This document shows, piece by piece, positions 53,389 through 64,000 of a stretch of DNA of 64,000 nucleotides. Numbering within the stretch: the first letter of the stretch is position 1; the number at the start of each line of letters is the position of its first letter. Location of the stretch: assembly GCA_021234155.1 (NCBI GenBank), contig JAJEKV010000014.1:642949-706948 (forward strand). Reading direction: 5' to 3'. The position numbers and the translations under genes were made by a program. This stretch comes from Isoetes taiwanensis (Eukaryota; Streptophyta; Lycopodiopsida; Isoetales; Isoetaceae). Below the pieces are notes generated by a model. It saw only the letters and a program-made list of their open reading frames with translations, did no database searches and was not told the origin of the DNA.

Positions 53389-55395
53389 CTGCATCCTTGG
53401 CCTGATTTAGAATAAAAAATGAACGAAGCTCAATGTCCTCAAAGTACAAAAGGTTTAGGAGCAAACTCTGACTCGAGATAGTCATAATTGTACAAAAGAT
53501 TGACAATGGTTTCGGATTCTAATTCATGCTTAGAGTTGTATGTTTGCTCGAGAGTGGCAAACGTTTTTTTGAGTCCATGCCAATCCACCATCAATATATG
53601 ACATCCTTTGCTATTCTGCTGTATGGATACTATTGTTGGTAAGTTCTGCTAATGACAAGAATTTTAAACAACACTCATTAAGCATGGATGTTCCATCCTT
53701 GGTTTCGACTTGCGCAGTTCACAACCTGGCCACCTCTCACCACCTCTACCGATCCTAAGCATGGCTGGAGTTTGTGGCATCCCTAGCAGAGCTGCTACAA
53801 GCATTTGGTTTGTTTTCAGAACTTGAAATGGGAGATGGTTCAGTTTCTCAGGCTTAAGGCTCTTGGTTCAAAATGCAACATAGCTTCTTGAAGCTTTTGA
53901 TGCATCTAAGCTGCAAAGACTAAGGCACATTCTGATGCTTATCTCGGCAAGCAAATCCGCCTGGAAATCTTTTAATCCGTTGCTGGAAGTTTGGGCAAAT
54001 CCGATGTTATATTGTAAGCACTGAAACCTTCTCAAGTTTTTAAAATTTTTGTAAACATTCGTTCTGGCAGCGTGGCATATATCATTTAGGTTTACGTGTA
54101 TTTACATTTTAAAATTTCACGAGTCTATGGATTGATGCTGGAGCATGGTTTAGTGGGAAGCCTCAGATAACTAGACTATTCATTTCTGCTGTTAATAGCC
54201 TTTTCTGCTATTTATTGGCAATCCTAAGTGCAGATGCATGTCATTTGGCCTAGCAATGTCGCAGAACCAGATTTGCAGATCAAGATATAATCATCAACAA
54301 TCAATGGTACTATCTAGAGTTTACACAGGTATATGATCTACGCATTTTAAAATACAGGAATTGAAGATTGTATGCCACTTGGACTGTGATAATTGTATGC
54401 CACTTGGAAAATACTGCTGTAGAATACTGTGCTGGAAAAGTAAGGAGAAGCAAAAGACATCGGAATTGGCAAGGTAAGGAAAGGCAAGCCTAACCAGGAA
54501 AACTAAACTAATCTAACTTCATGCAGGATGCCAACATTCTTCACTGATATTCAAGCAATGCTCCCATCTCTGTTAGAGGAATACAAATTGCCAAAACTTA
54601 ACATTTATTTACATCTTTAACCCGTGGAACTACATATGCCCATATGAGATAGAGTTTAACGCAACATGTTATAACATTCCCAAGAGATTTTACAATATAA
54701 AAAATGTCATGCTTTCCAACCTTATTGGTTTCCAGATTAACATATGCCTCTATACATGTCTGGCATTGCTATGCTCACTCTTCACATATGCACTCACCAG
54801 AACCTCAAAGTGTCTATTTATAAGATCTCAAAAATTGTATCCTTTTAAAGAATGGTTATATGGATAATTTACTAAACCAAGGCACAACTATTATTGCTCG
54901 GTATCGTCATATCATGCAACTCTGTAGAATTCAATAGTTTAGTATTTATGGGTTTAGGGCTCATGTGTTTAGGAGTTTAGGGTCAAAAGATTCATCATAT
55001 CATGCGACTCTGGCAAATTTAGAATTAAAAACATACTCACACACATCTTCCATACTCACACACATCTTCCATCTCCCATTACAGACACAACCAACATCCA
55101 AATTTTCCACTAGACTCCAATTGCAATTTGTTGACTACGCATTCTTCAACAAACTAAATTACCACAAGCCCCAACCAATACCCTAAATTGTATGTATTCC
55201 TTTACCTCTACCCATTCAATTCCACATGATGAATTTTATTATGCCCAATATCCCTACACCCTTCACACTTGGCACTCAATTACTTCTATGGATACGATTG
55301 CATTTACATGTTTTCATTCCACCTACGAACTCCATTATGTCTATCTGTTCCACACGTCCACGACTAATGCCCGGCATCGCCGGGCACACGTTTCT
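53389..55395. other. No gene seen
   Basis: Only short local direct repeats: ATTGTATGCCACTTGGA near 54370 and 54396; ACTCACACACATCTTCCAT near 55033 and 55053; TCATATCATGC near 54907 and 54996. The end may be the start of a heavily diverged LTR. Confidence 0.4.
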
Positions 55396-55442
55396 AGTAT
55401 GTTTAGATGATGGGAGCATCGTATGGATTCGAAGCACATCAC
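55396..55442 (+). mobile_element. LTR end fragment, TGTGA family
   Basis: GATGGGAGCATCGTATGGATT ... CACATCACA matches the terminal part of the LTRs ending at 12010, 35330 and 8713 (GATGGGAGCATCGTA then TCACA). The preceding sequence is too diverged to align by eye. Confidence 0.5.
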
Positions 55443-55512
55443 AGCTCACATTTTCATGTGTGCTAGAACTGTAACTAAATGGTTTATCACCAATCAATTT
55501 TTAGTTCCACAA

Positions 55513-55605
55513 TGCTCCAAGTTTCATTTTCTTGGTGTGAAATCAGAAGTCTTGGATTTTATGCTCCAAGTTTCATTTTCTTGGTGTGAAATCAGAAGTC
55601 TTGGA
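55513..55605. repeat. 49-bp tandem duplication
   Basis: TGCTCCAAGTTTCATTTTCT unit at 55513 and again at 55562, nearly identical. Confidence 0.9.
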
Positions 55606-55619
55606 AAATCCATGATTAT

Positions 55620-56208
55620 GTACACAAACTTATAGGAACCCGAGAGACCACCCAAGCTGAAACGTTCATCTACTAGTTGGATGTCACACAATTCATAACG
55701 AAGTGATTACGTCATCTGCTTGAGTAGGTACAATAGTTGACATGCCAATGAACACAAATCTTGCCCCCATTCTGTAGGCTAACCTGGTCTAGCATGTTTT
55801 CTACTGAATGCTCGAATTTTGGTAAATACCTCATGCCCTCCTGAAAAAGCTATCTTAGGAATAGTCACTTATATCAGTAATGTATATCCACCTTACAAAA
55901 TATTATAGGCCTGCTCATTTGAAACTCTTCCTATGAGCTTGTTTTTTAAGATGGACTTTTCTAGGTAGCTTGCTCTATATCATCATCAGAGGTATCATTG
56001 TACATGCTTGACTTTTTTCTCATCTTGTATTTTCTAACTTTGGTCAAACCTCATGTAATCTTCTTCTTCTTCTCCAATTTAGAGAGCCCACATTTTTTGT
56101 CAAGATTGTCCCTAGAGATGTAAATGCTGCACCTAGCTTCTCTAGCAGTTGGCATTGTTTTCAAATATTGCAAGGAAGTTAAATACTTAAAATACCTAAA
56201 AGCAGTTG
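55620..56208. other. No gene seen
   Basis: No motif recognised; a TTCTTCTTCTTC run lies at about 56060. Confidence 0.4.
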
Positions 56209-56630
56209 TCATGGAAGCTTTCTCAATCTCGTGGGAGTTGGCCATTGCTACACTGAGCTACATAAAGTTTTCTCAATGTCTATACAAAATTTCATGTTTA
56301 GCTAGTTTGAAAAGATTAAACCAAGATGCTAAATGGAACTGTGAATTGAAGGCCATGAGTGTCAGTACTGGTCTTCATTACTTATTTAGTCCGACGTAAT
56401 AGACGCTCTAACCAAGTTTCATGGAAGTTTTCTCAATCTCGTGGGAGTTGGCCATTGATACACTGCGTTGCATAAAGTTTTCTCAATGTCTATACCGATC
56501 TATACATCTCGTCATGTTTAGCTAGTTTGAAACGATTAAACCAAGATGCCAAATGGAACTATGAATAAGACCACGAGTATCAATATTGATCTTCATCACT
56601 TATATAGTCTGATAGATGCTCTAACCAAGT
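56209..56630. repeat. ~208-bp tandem duplication
   Basis: Two units (56209-56416 and 56417-56630), each starting TCATGGAAG.TTTCTCAATC and containing GTTTAGCTAGTTTGAAA.GATTAAACC; about 85 percent identical by eye. A frame open through the first unit is closed in the second, so it is not a protein repeat. Confidence 0.85.
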
Positions 56631-57792
56631 TTCCTTTTTAACCCAAGAATGAAAATTTTGTCATTAATAGGTACCTTATGACCTTTGCTGATCAAAGATC
56701 CACTAGTTATTATCTGGGTCCACTTGTCTCTGACGTTGTTCGGGACCATCTGACCATTCCAACCAATTTCTTCGTCATTAATTAACTCCCTTTTTTTTAA
56801 GTCTTTCATTGTGACATATTGCAAGAAAACATCGCCTAATTTAGTGTCGACAATGGCGAGATATTACTGTAACTTTATGCTCCATCTTGTTTACCATGTT
56901 TTCCACTATTTCCTTCAAACTATCGGACTTTGATATCTTATTTGGATTAATTGAATGTATTATTCAACCTCATTCTTCATATAGGACTACAGATGATGGT
57001 CAATGCTATAGTTATCAATGGAAGTCAAACTATGTATCGGAAAATATTATAGCAATAACAAACCTGGTATAAAATTTTGACATAAGCAGCCTAGTTAGTG
57101 GATATCATGGTTCATCATTGCCACCTTTCCTTTGTCTTGCTCTTTGGGCTTTTAAAACACTGGGACTCAAAGCACTAATATGCTTGTCTGGATAGACATC
57201 GTTATTCTGTGCATGCAAAAAGTGGAAGGCAACAATCTAGAATACTTTCTACATATTCCTAAGAAGTTTGCTGCATTGTGTAGATAGAGAAAGCCATATC
57301 AGTAATGACTTGAGTTTGCTTGCTACTATGAAACAGCATTGCTCTATCATCATGAACATAACTTAGAGAATGCAAATTTGTATAGAAGTATGATCCAAAA
57401 TAGTATATATGCAATTATCACAAAAATGCCATTTAGATTGACAATATGGAAAATAAATTCAATGTGTCGAACCAAAGTGTTTGCTAAGTACATTTGTTTA
57501 TTTATTCAATAAAACATGATGCTTCAATTGCAAGATAGGGAACATAAATTGGGTACCAGATACACATCATATACTCACTTGCCTACGCTCACGATCTTCT
57601 AAAGTGGACTAGAAGGAAAAACCAATTTTCCCTTTCCTTCATAGTTATTTATGACAATACTAAAAATGCCCACGCACTCTATGTTTATGAGCATTGATCA
57701 ACCATAACAACATATCACCACCATAGAATTCATGTAAATGTGTTGGCTAGTATTAAAGTTGCCTCAAAGAAGAATTCAAAGACTAACCCATT
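56631..57792. other. 3' flank of the LHCB gene; no other gene seen
   Basis: AT-rich, without recognised elements. The LHCB transcript end should lie within the first few hundred bases left of 57793. Confidence 0.45.
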
Positions 57793-58596
57793 CTACGAGC
57801 CAGGTACAAAGTTGGTTGCATAGGCCCAAGCATTGTTTGCAACTGGATCGGCAAGATGATCATTAAGGTTTTCAATAGGACCCTTTCCAGTCACGATAGC
57901 CTGAACGAAGAAACCAAACATGGAGAACATGGCAAGGCGGCCATTCTTGAGCTCCTTGACCTTGAGCTCAGCAGCGGCTTCAGGGTCATCAGCCAGGCCA
58001 AGGGGGTCAAAGCTACCACCAGGGTAAAGAGGGTCAGTGACCTCACCAAGAGGACCGCCAGCAACACGGTATGCCTCGACCGCGCCCATGAGGACAACTT
58101 GAGAGGCCCAGATGGCGAGGATACTCTGGGCATGGACGAGGCTAGGGTTACCAAGGTAATCAAGACCGCCTTCTTTGAAAATCTGGGAACCAGCCTTAAA
58201 CCAGACAGACTCACCAAATTTAACACCATTTTTAGCCAAGAGCTCAGGGGTAACGCAACCAAGGGCACCCAACATGGCCCATCGGGCATGGATGACCTCC
58301 AGTTCCCGGTTGCGGGCAAAGGTTTCGGGATCTGCGGACAGGCCAGCGGTGTCCCAACCGTAGTCACCGGGAAACTCACCGGTTAAGTAGGAAGGGGTTT
58401 CGCCAGAAAGGGGGCCCAAATATTTGAGCCGGTCTGGGCCATACCAGGGGCTAGAACTGGAGCTCTTGCTAGCAGATTTTCGCATGGTGATGCGGGCCTC
58501 TCCGGCAGGGCCGCTCTTCGCCAAGAGCTCATTCTGGGGCTTTGTAAGGACCTGCCCGGAAACGCCAGCCAAAGCTGTTGCTGCCATAGCTGCCAT
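57793..58596 (-). CDS. LHCB: Chlorophyll a/b-binding protein of LHCII (LHCB1/2 type)
   Basis: Intact 267-codon single-exon gene; ATG at 58596 in good context (GAGAAATGGC), stop TAG at 57793. It binds chlorophyll a/b and carotenoids in the trimeric antenna of photosystem II in the thylakoid membrane. Residues 1 to about 36 form an Ala/Ser-rich chloroplast transit peptide; the mature start is near [12 protein letters not shown]. Then [31 protein letters not shown], helix B ([17 protein letters not shown], with Glu and Arg of the pigment-binding motif), [20 protein letters not shown] (helix C), helix A ([20 protein letters not shown]) and C-terminal helix D ([19 protein letters not shown]). Lack of introns matches LHCB1 genes. 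Oddities: Ala replaces the usual Cys in IHCRWAML and WACQVV has Ser, and the last residue is Ser, not Lys or Asn. LHCB1 and LHCB2 features are mixed, as often outside flowering plants. Confidence 0.97.
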   Translation of the reverse strand: MAAMAATALAGVSGQVLTKPQNELLAKSGPAGEARITMRKSASKSSSSSPWYGPDRLKYLGPLSGETPSYLTGEFPGDYGWDTAGLSADPETFARNRELEVIHARWAMLGALGCVTPELLAKNGVKFGESVWFKAGSQIFKEGGLDYLGNPSLVHAQSILAIWASQVVLMGAVEAYRVAGGPLGEVTDPLYPGGSFDPLGLADDPEAAAELKVKELKNGRLAMFSMFGFFVQAIVTGKGPIENLNDHLADPVANNAWAYATNFVPGS

Positions 58597-58640
58597 TTCT
58601 CGGAGTACGAAGATCGGCTACTCTCTGCTTTCAAAAATAG

Positions 58641-58649
58641 GGTTATATA
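58641..58649 (-). promoter_or_regulatory. TATA box of LHCB
   Basis: The minus strand reads TATATAACC about 45-53 bp before the ATG, which implies a leader of only about 20 nt. A CCAAT on the plus strand lies at 58693-58697, and GATAA-type I-box cores occur further upstream (minus strand, near 58757 and 58815), as in light-regulated promoters. Confidence 0.65.
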
Positions 58650-58759
58650 GCATCTCCAGGTAATCCCTTCCATTGTCCTCGCAATTCTTCTAGCCAATCG
58701 TTGCCTTCGTTTCCAAGCTCTTCAACCTCTGTCCTTAGAAATTTTGTCGTTATCTGACC

Positions 58760-60280
58760 ACTTCCTAGATTATTCTAACGAGGATTTTTGTAAATGTTAT
58801 GGCCACACATAAGTTATCTAAGACCACCATCATGGGATGGATAATAAAATTGCTTATTTACTTTGGAAGTCGGATGTTTTTTTAACATATATGATTCTAA
58901 TGTAAGCATCTTGTCGAGCAGAGTATTGTAAGCTTTCTTTTCTCGGTTTGGCTGTATTAGCCAATGTCCTTAATGCTGTAGATGTTAGGTGTCTATTTAC
59001 TCGGTTATGTTGCTCAATCCAACGAACCTAGATGAATTTGTGGCTTAAATTTGCCGCCAAGCTTGATATTCCAAGTCTAGTAGAAGTTTGGTGGTGGCTT
59101 AGGGTTTGCCACCATGGCCAAACAAAAAGATTTTTAGCCAGTAAACAGATGTAAACGGCAGGATGATAGCAGCTATGCCTCCAATTCATTGATCTTGTGT
59201 AAAGCTTATTGTGCTAATTCGAACTCTAAATAAATTAATTCTAAACGGGTTGCAGGACAAGAACAAACATTCTGCATATATTCTGCAGGACAACAAAGTT
59301 AACAGGATATATTTTCATCTTTTCTAGTTTTTCCGAATGCTACAGAGGTTTTTTAGCAGAGGCTTACCTCTTGATTGGAGACGTCGTCTGGTTGGGACCA
59401 TCTGGGCTACAAAAAAACGTTTTTGTTGAATGGGTTTTTCCAGTAGCTTGAAGGAAAGGCAGCAACATCGTATGATCAAAGACAAATACCATGATTTAAG
59501 GAACAACATTTAGCAGGTTAGATCATGTGAATAGCCATATTTATGATGTGTAGACAGATCGGCAAAATTGGTTAATCTTAGGCATAGAATGGGATAAGTA
59601 GAAAGGTGGTGAGCGTTGCTGGGCTTTTGTCGGGATTAAAGTAAAAAAATAATAGAAATTGACGACGTTGGGGTCTTCCTCCTTTACTCTTGATGATCAG
59701 GGTTACTTTGCGGATGGCCTTCTTATAAATCACAAGAAATCAATTCGGATTATGCAGAGTTATATTCTAGAGTTAGGCTACCTTCCCATGGAAACAACGG
59801 GACTTCGAAATTTCTTGTCAAGGTGAAGTCGAGCCAGTTCCCATGTTCAGATTTAACTTCAAAATTTGAGGTCAACTTCCAAGGCTGGCTTCGATTTTTC
59901 AGAAATGGAGGGGGATTTCTGAACTCTCCGGTTACTTGCCTTTGAATCTTGAGTCCGGTCAAGGCGCATGGGAACGTAGCCTTATGCGGAGTTAGTTCTC
60001 TAGAGTTAGTCCATGATCCCATACCAGAAGATATTGTGTACAGCTAGGGTCCCAAAAAATTTAAAGTGATCCAACAAACTTATTGCCGTCATGAGTTGCT
60101 GTTACAATGGTTAAAATTAGGATGATGTTGATTGTTATAACATCATTTAAAAATAAGATAATCTTGATTGTTGTGAGGGTGATGTGCATTCAATTGGACA
60201 AATGATTTTGATCTACAATGAGCTCTTTGCTTTTCACAAAAGATGCCCCTGGATGTATTATGCGTATAAACTATCATAGC
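58760..60280. other. LHCB upstream region; no further gene seen
   Basis: A 90-codon minus-strand frame at 60022-59750 has no recognisable motif. No element was recognised. Confidence 0.4.
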
Positions 60281-60525
60281 TCTCTCTAGCGCCCGCTTCC
60301 ACTTTCTCTCTCTAGTGCCTGCTTCCACTTTCTCTCTCTAGCTCCTTCTCCACCTTCTCTCTCTAGCCCTCCTCCACCTTCTCTCTCTAGCCCTCCTTCT
60401 CCACCTTCTCTCTCTACCTCCTTCTCTCTCTAGCCATATACCAACTTGCTAGCCACCTTAGTATCTCTCTAACCCTTGACCACACTCTCTCTAGCCAAGA
60501 TTGACCGCTCCCTCTCTCTAGCCAA
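60281..60525. repeat. CTCTCTCTAGC minisatellite
   Basis: About twelve copies of CTCTCTCTAGC joined by variable CCTYCTTCCACCTT spacers. Pyrimidine-rich on the plus strand. Confidence 0.9.
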
Positions 60526-60549
60526 GATGACTCATGGCGCGCCAATAAG

Positions 60550-60945
60550 ATGTGCCAACTGCTAGCACACTCAAAATACGCAGGGTGATGTGCCAGCTGC
60601 TAGCACACTCAAAATACGCAGGGTGAGTCGCCTCAAAATACGCAGGGTGATGTGCCAACTGCCAGCACACTCAAAATATGCCAATTGCCAGCACACTCAA
60701 AATACATAGGGTGAGTCGCCTCAAAATACGTGGGGTGATGTGCCAACCGGCCGCTAGCACACTCAAAATCGCCAAACCGCTAGCACACTCAAAATACCAC
60801 CGGTGAGTGGCCTCAAAATACGCAGGGTGAGTCGCATCAAAATACACAGGGTGATGTGCCAACTGCTAGCACACTCAAAATACACAGGTGAGTCGCCATG
60901 TGCCAATTGCTAGCACACTCAAAATATGCAGGGTGAGTCGCCTTC
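60550..60945 (+). repeat. Minisatellite of CTAGCACACTCAAAATACGC units, LINE 5' monomers?
   Basis: About ten copies of GCTAGCACACTCAAAATACG with CAGGGTGA and either TGTGCCAACT or GTCGCCTC joins, in irregular order. It ends where LINE copy B begins, in the position where some LINEs carry tandem promoter monomers. Confidence 0.85.
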
Positions 60946-61110
60946 TGCTTCTTTCTTATGTCCAAATCCATTCCAGCCTATTCCAAAAGCTTCTTCGAGT
61001 CAAGCCCATCCCAAAAGAATTCTGACAGTAGCCGAAATCGAACCTCCCTCCCACAGGGTTGAACCTCTCCGAACCCCCCCCGTGCCAACCACTGAGGGCG
61101 GGCATCGTTT

Positions 61111-62268
61111 ATGCCAGCCCCCCTGGGAGAACCAGGGGGATGGACCGCCGCGAAACGGCCCCGATCGGATAACAAGGACAAGGGAGAAACCTCTTCCATG
61201 AGAAAGGAGGCCCGGGCGAAGGCCCAATTTATGAGATCGACCTGGGAGACAGATGAAGGTTGCTCAGGCCCGACAATGCACCAACCGCAGGCGCAGACGA
61301 AGGCCATGAAACAAATGGAGGAACGAATTGAGAGCAACAGAACCCGGATTGCAGGACTGGCAGAAGAGATCCAATCTTCAGCGTCCCACGTACTCAAAAG
61401 ACAGTTCACAACGGAGAGGCAACGGATTGCAGAGATGGAGACCCGCATGCAACGGTTAGAAGACGGGCTTCGCTTGACACACTTTGAGAGGCAACAGGAG
61501 AAACAGGGTCTTGCTGACCTACGAGCTCGCGTGGACTCCCTCCTCACCACCATAGAGACCATGGCACGGGACATGCAGTGTGCTGAGCAAGATACAATGG
61601 CAACCATCTCCCGCCTCAAGTCAGAAGCTGAGGGGTCTGCCACTATAATACGAAACGTCCAAGCCGCCTTTGAAGCCAGCCAGGCAGAGCTAAGAACCCT
61701 ACAGAGTAGGACTGAGACACAAGATCAGGAGATACAGGAGCTCCGAGCAACTGTTGGCCAGCAAGACAAAGGCCTCCATGTCGAGGTCCATGAACAATTG
61801 CTTGATGGTGCACCTAATGAGTTGGCCAAGCAAAGCGAAATTTCAGCAGAGCTAGGCTCGGAGCTCCGAGCAGAGGTCGTAACCGCGGGGCCCACATGCC
61901 CAATAGCCCACAAGTCGCCAACCAGGCAGTCAGACAATACCTGTCCATCTCGAACACCACATCGCCCTTGCTGTGAACAGCCCACATACTCCAGACAACA
62001 GGCATCACCTGTTGGGACAACCAATGTTGCCCCGCGACTCAGTGAGCAGCAAGAGCAGGGCCGACGACGTCATAATGTGGCGGTACGTGCACTCTCAGAG
62101 GAAATAGGAGAGGGTCTCACCGTTTATCCAGATCGGATCCTATCTGCGCATAGCATTTCAAACCATCAGTCCACATTATCCGAGCAGCAAGCTATCTTGG
62201 GGGGGCTCAACGCGCCGCATCTCCCGCAGCGTTGTCACCTTTATGGTTGCAGACATACGAGTGCATGA
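61111..62268 (+). CDS. LINE ORF1 protein with long coiled coil
   Basis: A 385-codon open frame. The N-terminal 60 residues are basic (KRPRSDNKDKGE, MRKEARAKAQF). Residues about 65-225 are a heptad-rich coiled coil (MKQMEERIESNRTRIAGLAE, RQRIAEMETRMQRLEDGLR, ELRTLQSRTETQDQEIQELR). The rest is Ser/Thr/Gln-rich. LINE ORF1 proteins form trimers through such coils and bind the element RNA; the nucleic-acid-binding end may be in the next frame (62243-62430; ILRQSRQLKGTTLYVTQDLT resembles the end of L1-type ORF1), which would mean a frameshift near 62250. No CCHC knuckle was seen. Start choice: first ATG of the frame after the 5' leader. Confidence 0.7.
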   Translation: MPAPLGEPGGWTAAKRPRSDNKDKGETSSMRKEARAKAQFMRSTWETDEGCSGPTMHQPQAQTKAMKQMEERIESNRTRIAGLAEEIQSSASHVLKRQFTTERQRIAEMETRMQRLEDGLRLTHFERQQEKQGLADLRARVDSLLTTIETMARDMQCAEQDTMATISRLKSEAEGSATIIRNVQAAFEASQAELRTLQSRTETQDQEIQELRATVGQQDKGLHVEVHEQLLDGAPNELAKQSEISAELGSELRAEVVTAGPTCPIAHKSPTRQSDNTCPSRTPHRPCCEQPTYSRQQASPVGTTNVAPRLSEQQEQGRRRHNVAVRALSEEIGEGLTVYPDRILSAHSISNHQSTLSEQQAILGGLNAPHLPQRCHLYGCRHTSA

Positions 62269-62749
62269 GGCAATTTTGCGTCAGAGTAGGCAATTGAAAG
62301 GGACTACCCTGTATGTCACCCAGGATCTTACTCGATGCAACAGAAGTCCTGCCGGCAACAGCTGGCTCAAGTCAAGGGCGTCCGCCATAGAGGGGGCACT
62401 GCAGGATTGGTCCGAGGCAAGCTTTGCATTTTCAGGTCGGCGTCTGCCGAGGTCACCGATGCAATGCGTCAAGCTGCTACAGCATCCAGAGGCCCCATTG
62501 CTACCACTACAGGAGCTACCCCACCGATTGCCACTCCTATTACTGCCACCGGTGCCTATCACGCACCTCTCCCCGCTTTGCTCCAACCGCTCCCACAACG
62601 TTGCTCGGGCATCCCTGCTGCTCCCCACACGGGGAACGGATCATCGTGTGTCTACATCAAATGCCAACAAATAGGAACTATCGTCCGGGATGGTATCTTG
62701 AGGCGCCGGGGCTTTCCTTGGCGTAAAGGGGAGAGTCTCAACTCTATTA

Positions 62750-64000
62750 CAACGAGATATGGATCTCATTTTCCTCATGGAAACATGGGAACATCGGGGA
62801 ATGCCTGCCGAACCTCCCAGGCTATCTGCATTTTTGGTGTTCAACGAGTGCACAGGCAAGCGAGGGCATGTGGGAGGTTGCCTGCTACTATCGTGCAACC
62901 TTGGGGCAGTCAGTCTTGCTGCACAAAACAGATAGGTACAATTGCTACTTGTAGGTGCGCGTGCAGTATGACAGTAGCAGCATCCTCTTCGTAGCAGCAT
63001 GCTACTTTCCACATGCCGAGAGCAACTTCTATAACACTCATTCGAATATGGATAGATTGGAGCCCTATGTCGATCTATATGATGACATACAGCAGCACAA
63101 ATAGTTGGGCAAGATTATGCTGCTTGGAGACTTTAATGCACGCATGGGAGCCGAGCAGATCTCGAAATTTGAGCCCCTGCCAGAGGACGTCTTGCAGTTG
63201 AACCCCGTAGAGGTAGCTTGGTCAAGGATATCAGATGACAACTATATTTCACGCTATGGCAGACAGTTGTTGCTGCTGGATAGTATCTTTGACCTGGTTA
63301 TTTATAATGGGTTGGCACAATGGCCGTCTTCCAGCCGCTACACTTGTAGACAGGAGAACCAAGGGGGCGGCTCCAGTGTAGTGGATTACCTGCTGGTCGA
63401 GGAACAGGATCTGCACCTGGTTACTCATTTTTCCATTGGAACAGACACTCGGGATGAGGAAGTTGACTCAGACCAGTAGCTCCTGTTCGTACATATACAT
63501 TGGCAGGCTCCCCGTGCATCCACTGGCTCAATACCCCGGGTGCCCCATCTGTGCCTGGACTCCGACAGCTACTGTAAGATGCTTTGGGAGAGGCCACTCA
63601 CGGAGAACCTCGGGCGCTGCCACCTTTCCCCGCAACAGATGGTTCGATGATGAGTGTCGAGAGCTCAAACGCGAACTCCGGCAAGTCAGTGATCCCACCT
63701 CCCACCCACAGGCCATCAATCAATACCACTCCTTCTTCAAGAACAAGAAAGTCAGATACCTCGCAGAGCACCAGCAATAGATGTTCGGTCTCCTGGATCG
63801 GCATCCCAAGACATTCTGGAGAAGGGTATTGAGCAAGGTTGTACAACCCACAGGGAACATCACCTCGGAGCAATGGGTACAGTACTTGCAACAGCTTTAT
63901 GACCCGCTCGGGGGCCGGGCACCAGTACCTCCACAGATGGGCATGGCTCTGGTCATCATCACAGAGGGGGATGCCATCATGGACCTGCAACGCCTAGCTA
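62750..64000 (+). pseudogene. LINE ORF2: endonuclease and start of RT region, partial
   Basis: APE-type endonuclease signs in order: MDLIFLMETWEHRG (about 62759-62800; the ETW motif holds the catalytic Glu), a frame change, FVAACYFPHAES (near 62990-63025), IMLLGDFNARMG (63111-63146; Asp and Asn of the active site), SSVVDYLLVEEQD (near 63375-63410) and VDSDQ (where DSDH is usual, so the final catalytic His is lost) before TAG at 63477. The linker (TFPRNRWFDDECRELKRELR) follows in another frame, then a TAG at 63778, and HPKTFWRRVL and YLQQLYDPLGG lead to the window edge. Confidence 0.8.

Larger units (their letters stand above)
60946..64000 (+). mobile_element. APE-type LINE, copy B, runs off right edge
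   Basis: Holds a 5' leader, ORF1 (61111-62268 plus a shifted tail to about 62430), the endonuclease part of ORF2 (about 62750-63480) and the linker to RT. It shares the linker and endonuclease sequence with copy A at 1328-4325, so it supplies the 5' half that copy A lacks; the overlap is about 3.2-4.3 kb of copy A against 63.1-64.0 kb. Stops and frameshifts in ORF2 show it is not active. RT and 3' end should lie beyond the window. Confidence 0.85.

Noticed and set aside
57856-58697. Several frames of 60-176 codons overlapping the LHCB gene in other frames
   Set aside because: Shadows of a strongly biased, GC-rich coding region; no similarity to anything known.

Overview
This window is nuclear DNA from a land plant. 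The evidence is an intron-less chloroplast light-harvesting protein gene (LHCB1/2 type, 57.8-58.6 kb, minus strand), an intact PRA1-family gene (18.9-19.4 kb, plus strand), TATA-type promoters, and a dense nest of plant retroelements (chromovirus, Ty1/copia, LINEs, SINEs) and DNA transposons. The mix of element families and low gene density fit a non-flowering plant such as a fern or another large-genome lineage; that placement is inference. Most of the window is repeats in several stages of decay.

Layout. 0-0.5 kb: possible first exon of a minus-strand gene cut by the window edge. 1.3-4.3 kb: a 5'-truncated APE-type LINE on the minus strand. 4.6-8.5 kb: the most unusual locus, two minus-strand genes with similar TATA promoters, each preceded by two copies of one ~72-bp hairpin repeat. 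The first encodes an unknown protein with an acidic tail. The second is a broken gene whose two ends are recognisably histone H3 (start MARSKQTA; a full H3 fold at the C-terminus), separated by a long acidic and charged stretch. A hAT-like element with 8-bp target duplication interrupts it. 8.7-10.4 kb: an LTR on the minus strand with an adjoining tRNA-iMet primer site, so the H3-like pair lies where the inside of that retroelement should be.

10.4-24 kb: a divergent solo LTR, degenerate tandem repeats, a possible PPR relic, PRA1, two LINE 3' ends, a tRNA-derived SINE and a tandem triplet of tRNA-like SINE heads. 23.9-35.3 kb: a decayed Ty3 chromovirus (gag, PR, RT, RNase H, integrase, chromodomain, 3' LTR). 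Its RT is split by a 3.16-kb inverted-repeat element rich in the palindrome TTCCGGAA, and its LTR carries a 249-bp MITE. 35.3-37.5 kb: a truncated Ty1/copia element. 38.5-46.2 kb: a 7.7-kb DNA transposon with 30-bp perfect terminal inverted repeats and AAGG duplication. It holds a decayed DDE-like transposase on plus and a convergent minus-strand gene ending in an NIF/FCP1-like phosphatase domain. 46.3-47.9 kb: another LTR of the TGTGA family, then a SINE copy. 48-57.7 kb: mostly anonymous sequence with local tandem duplications. 60.3-64 kb: two minisatellites leading into a second LINE of the family seen at 1.3-4.3 kb, which runs off the right edge.

Only the LHCB gene, the PRA1 gene and possibly the acidic-tail gene look intact. 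LHCB acts in photosystem II light harvesting and PRA1 in endomembrane traffic; nothing suggests they act together. Coordinates of decayed elements are approximate unless target duplications or terminal repeats fix them.
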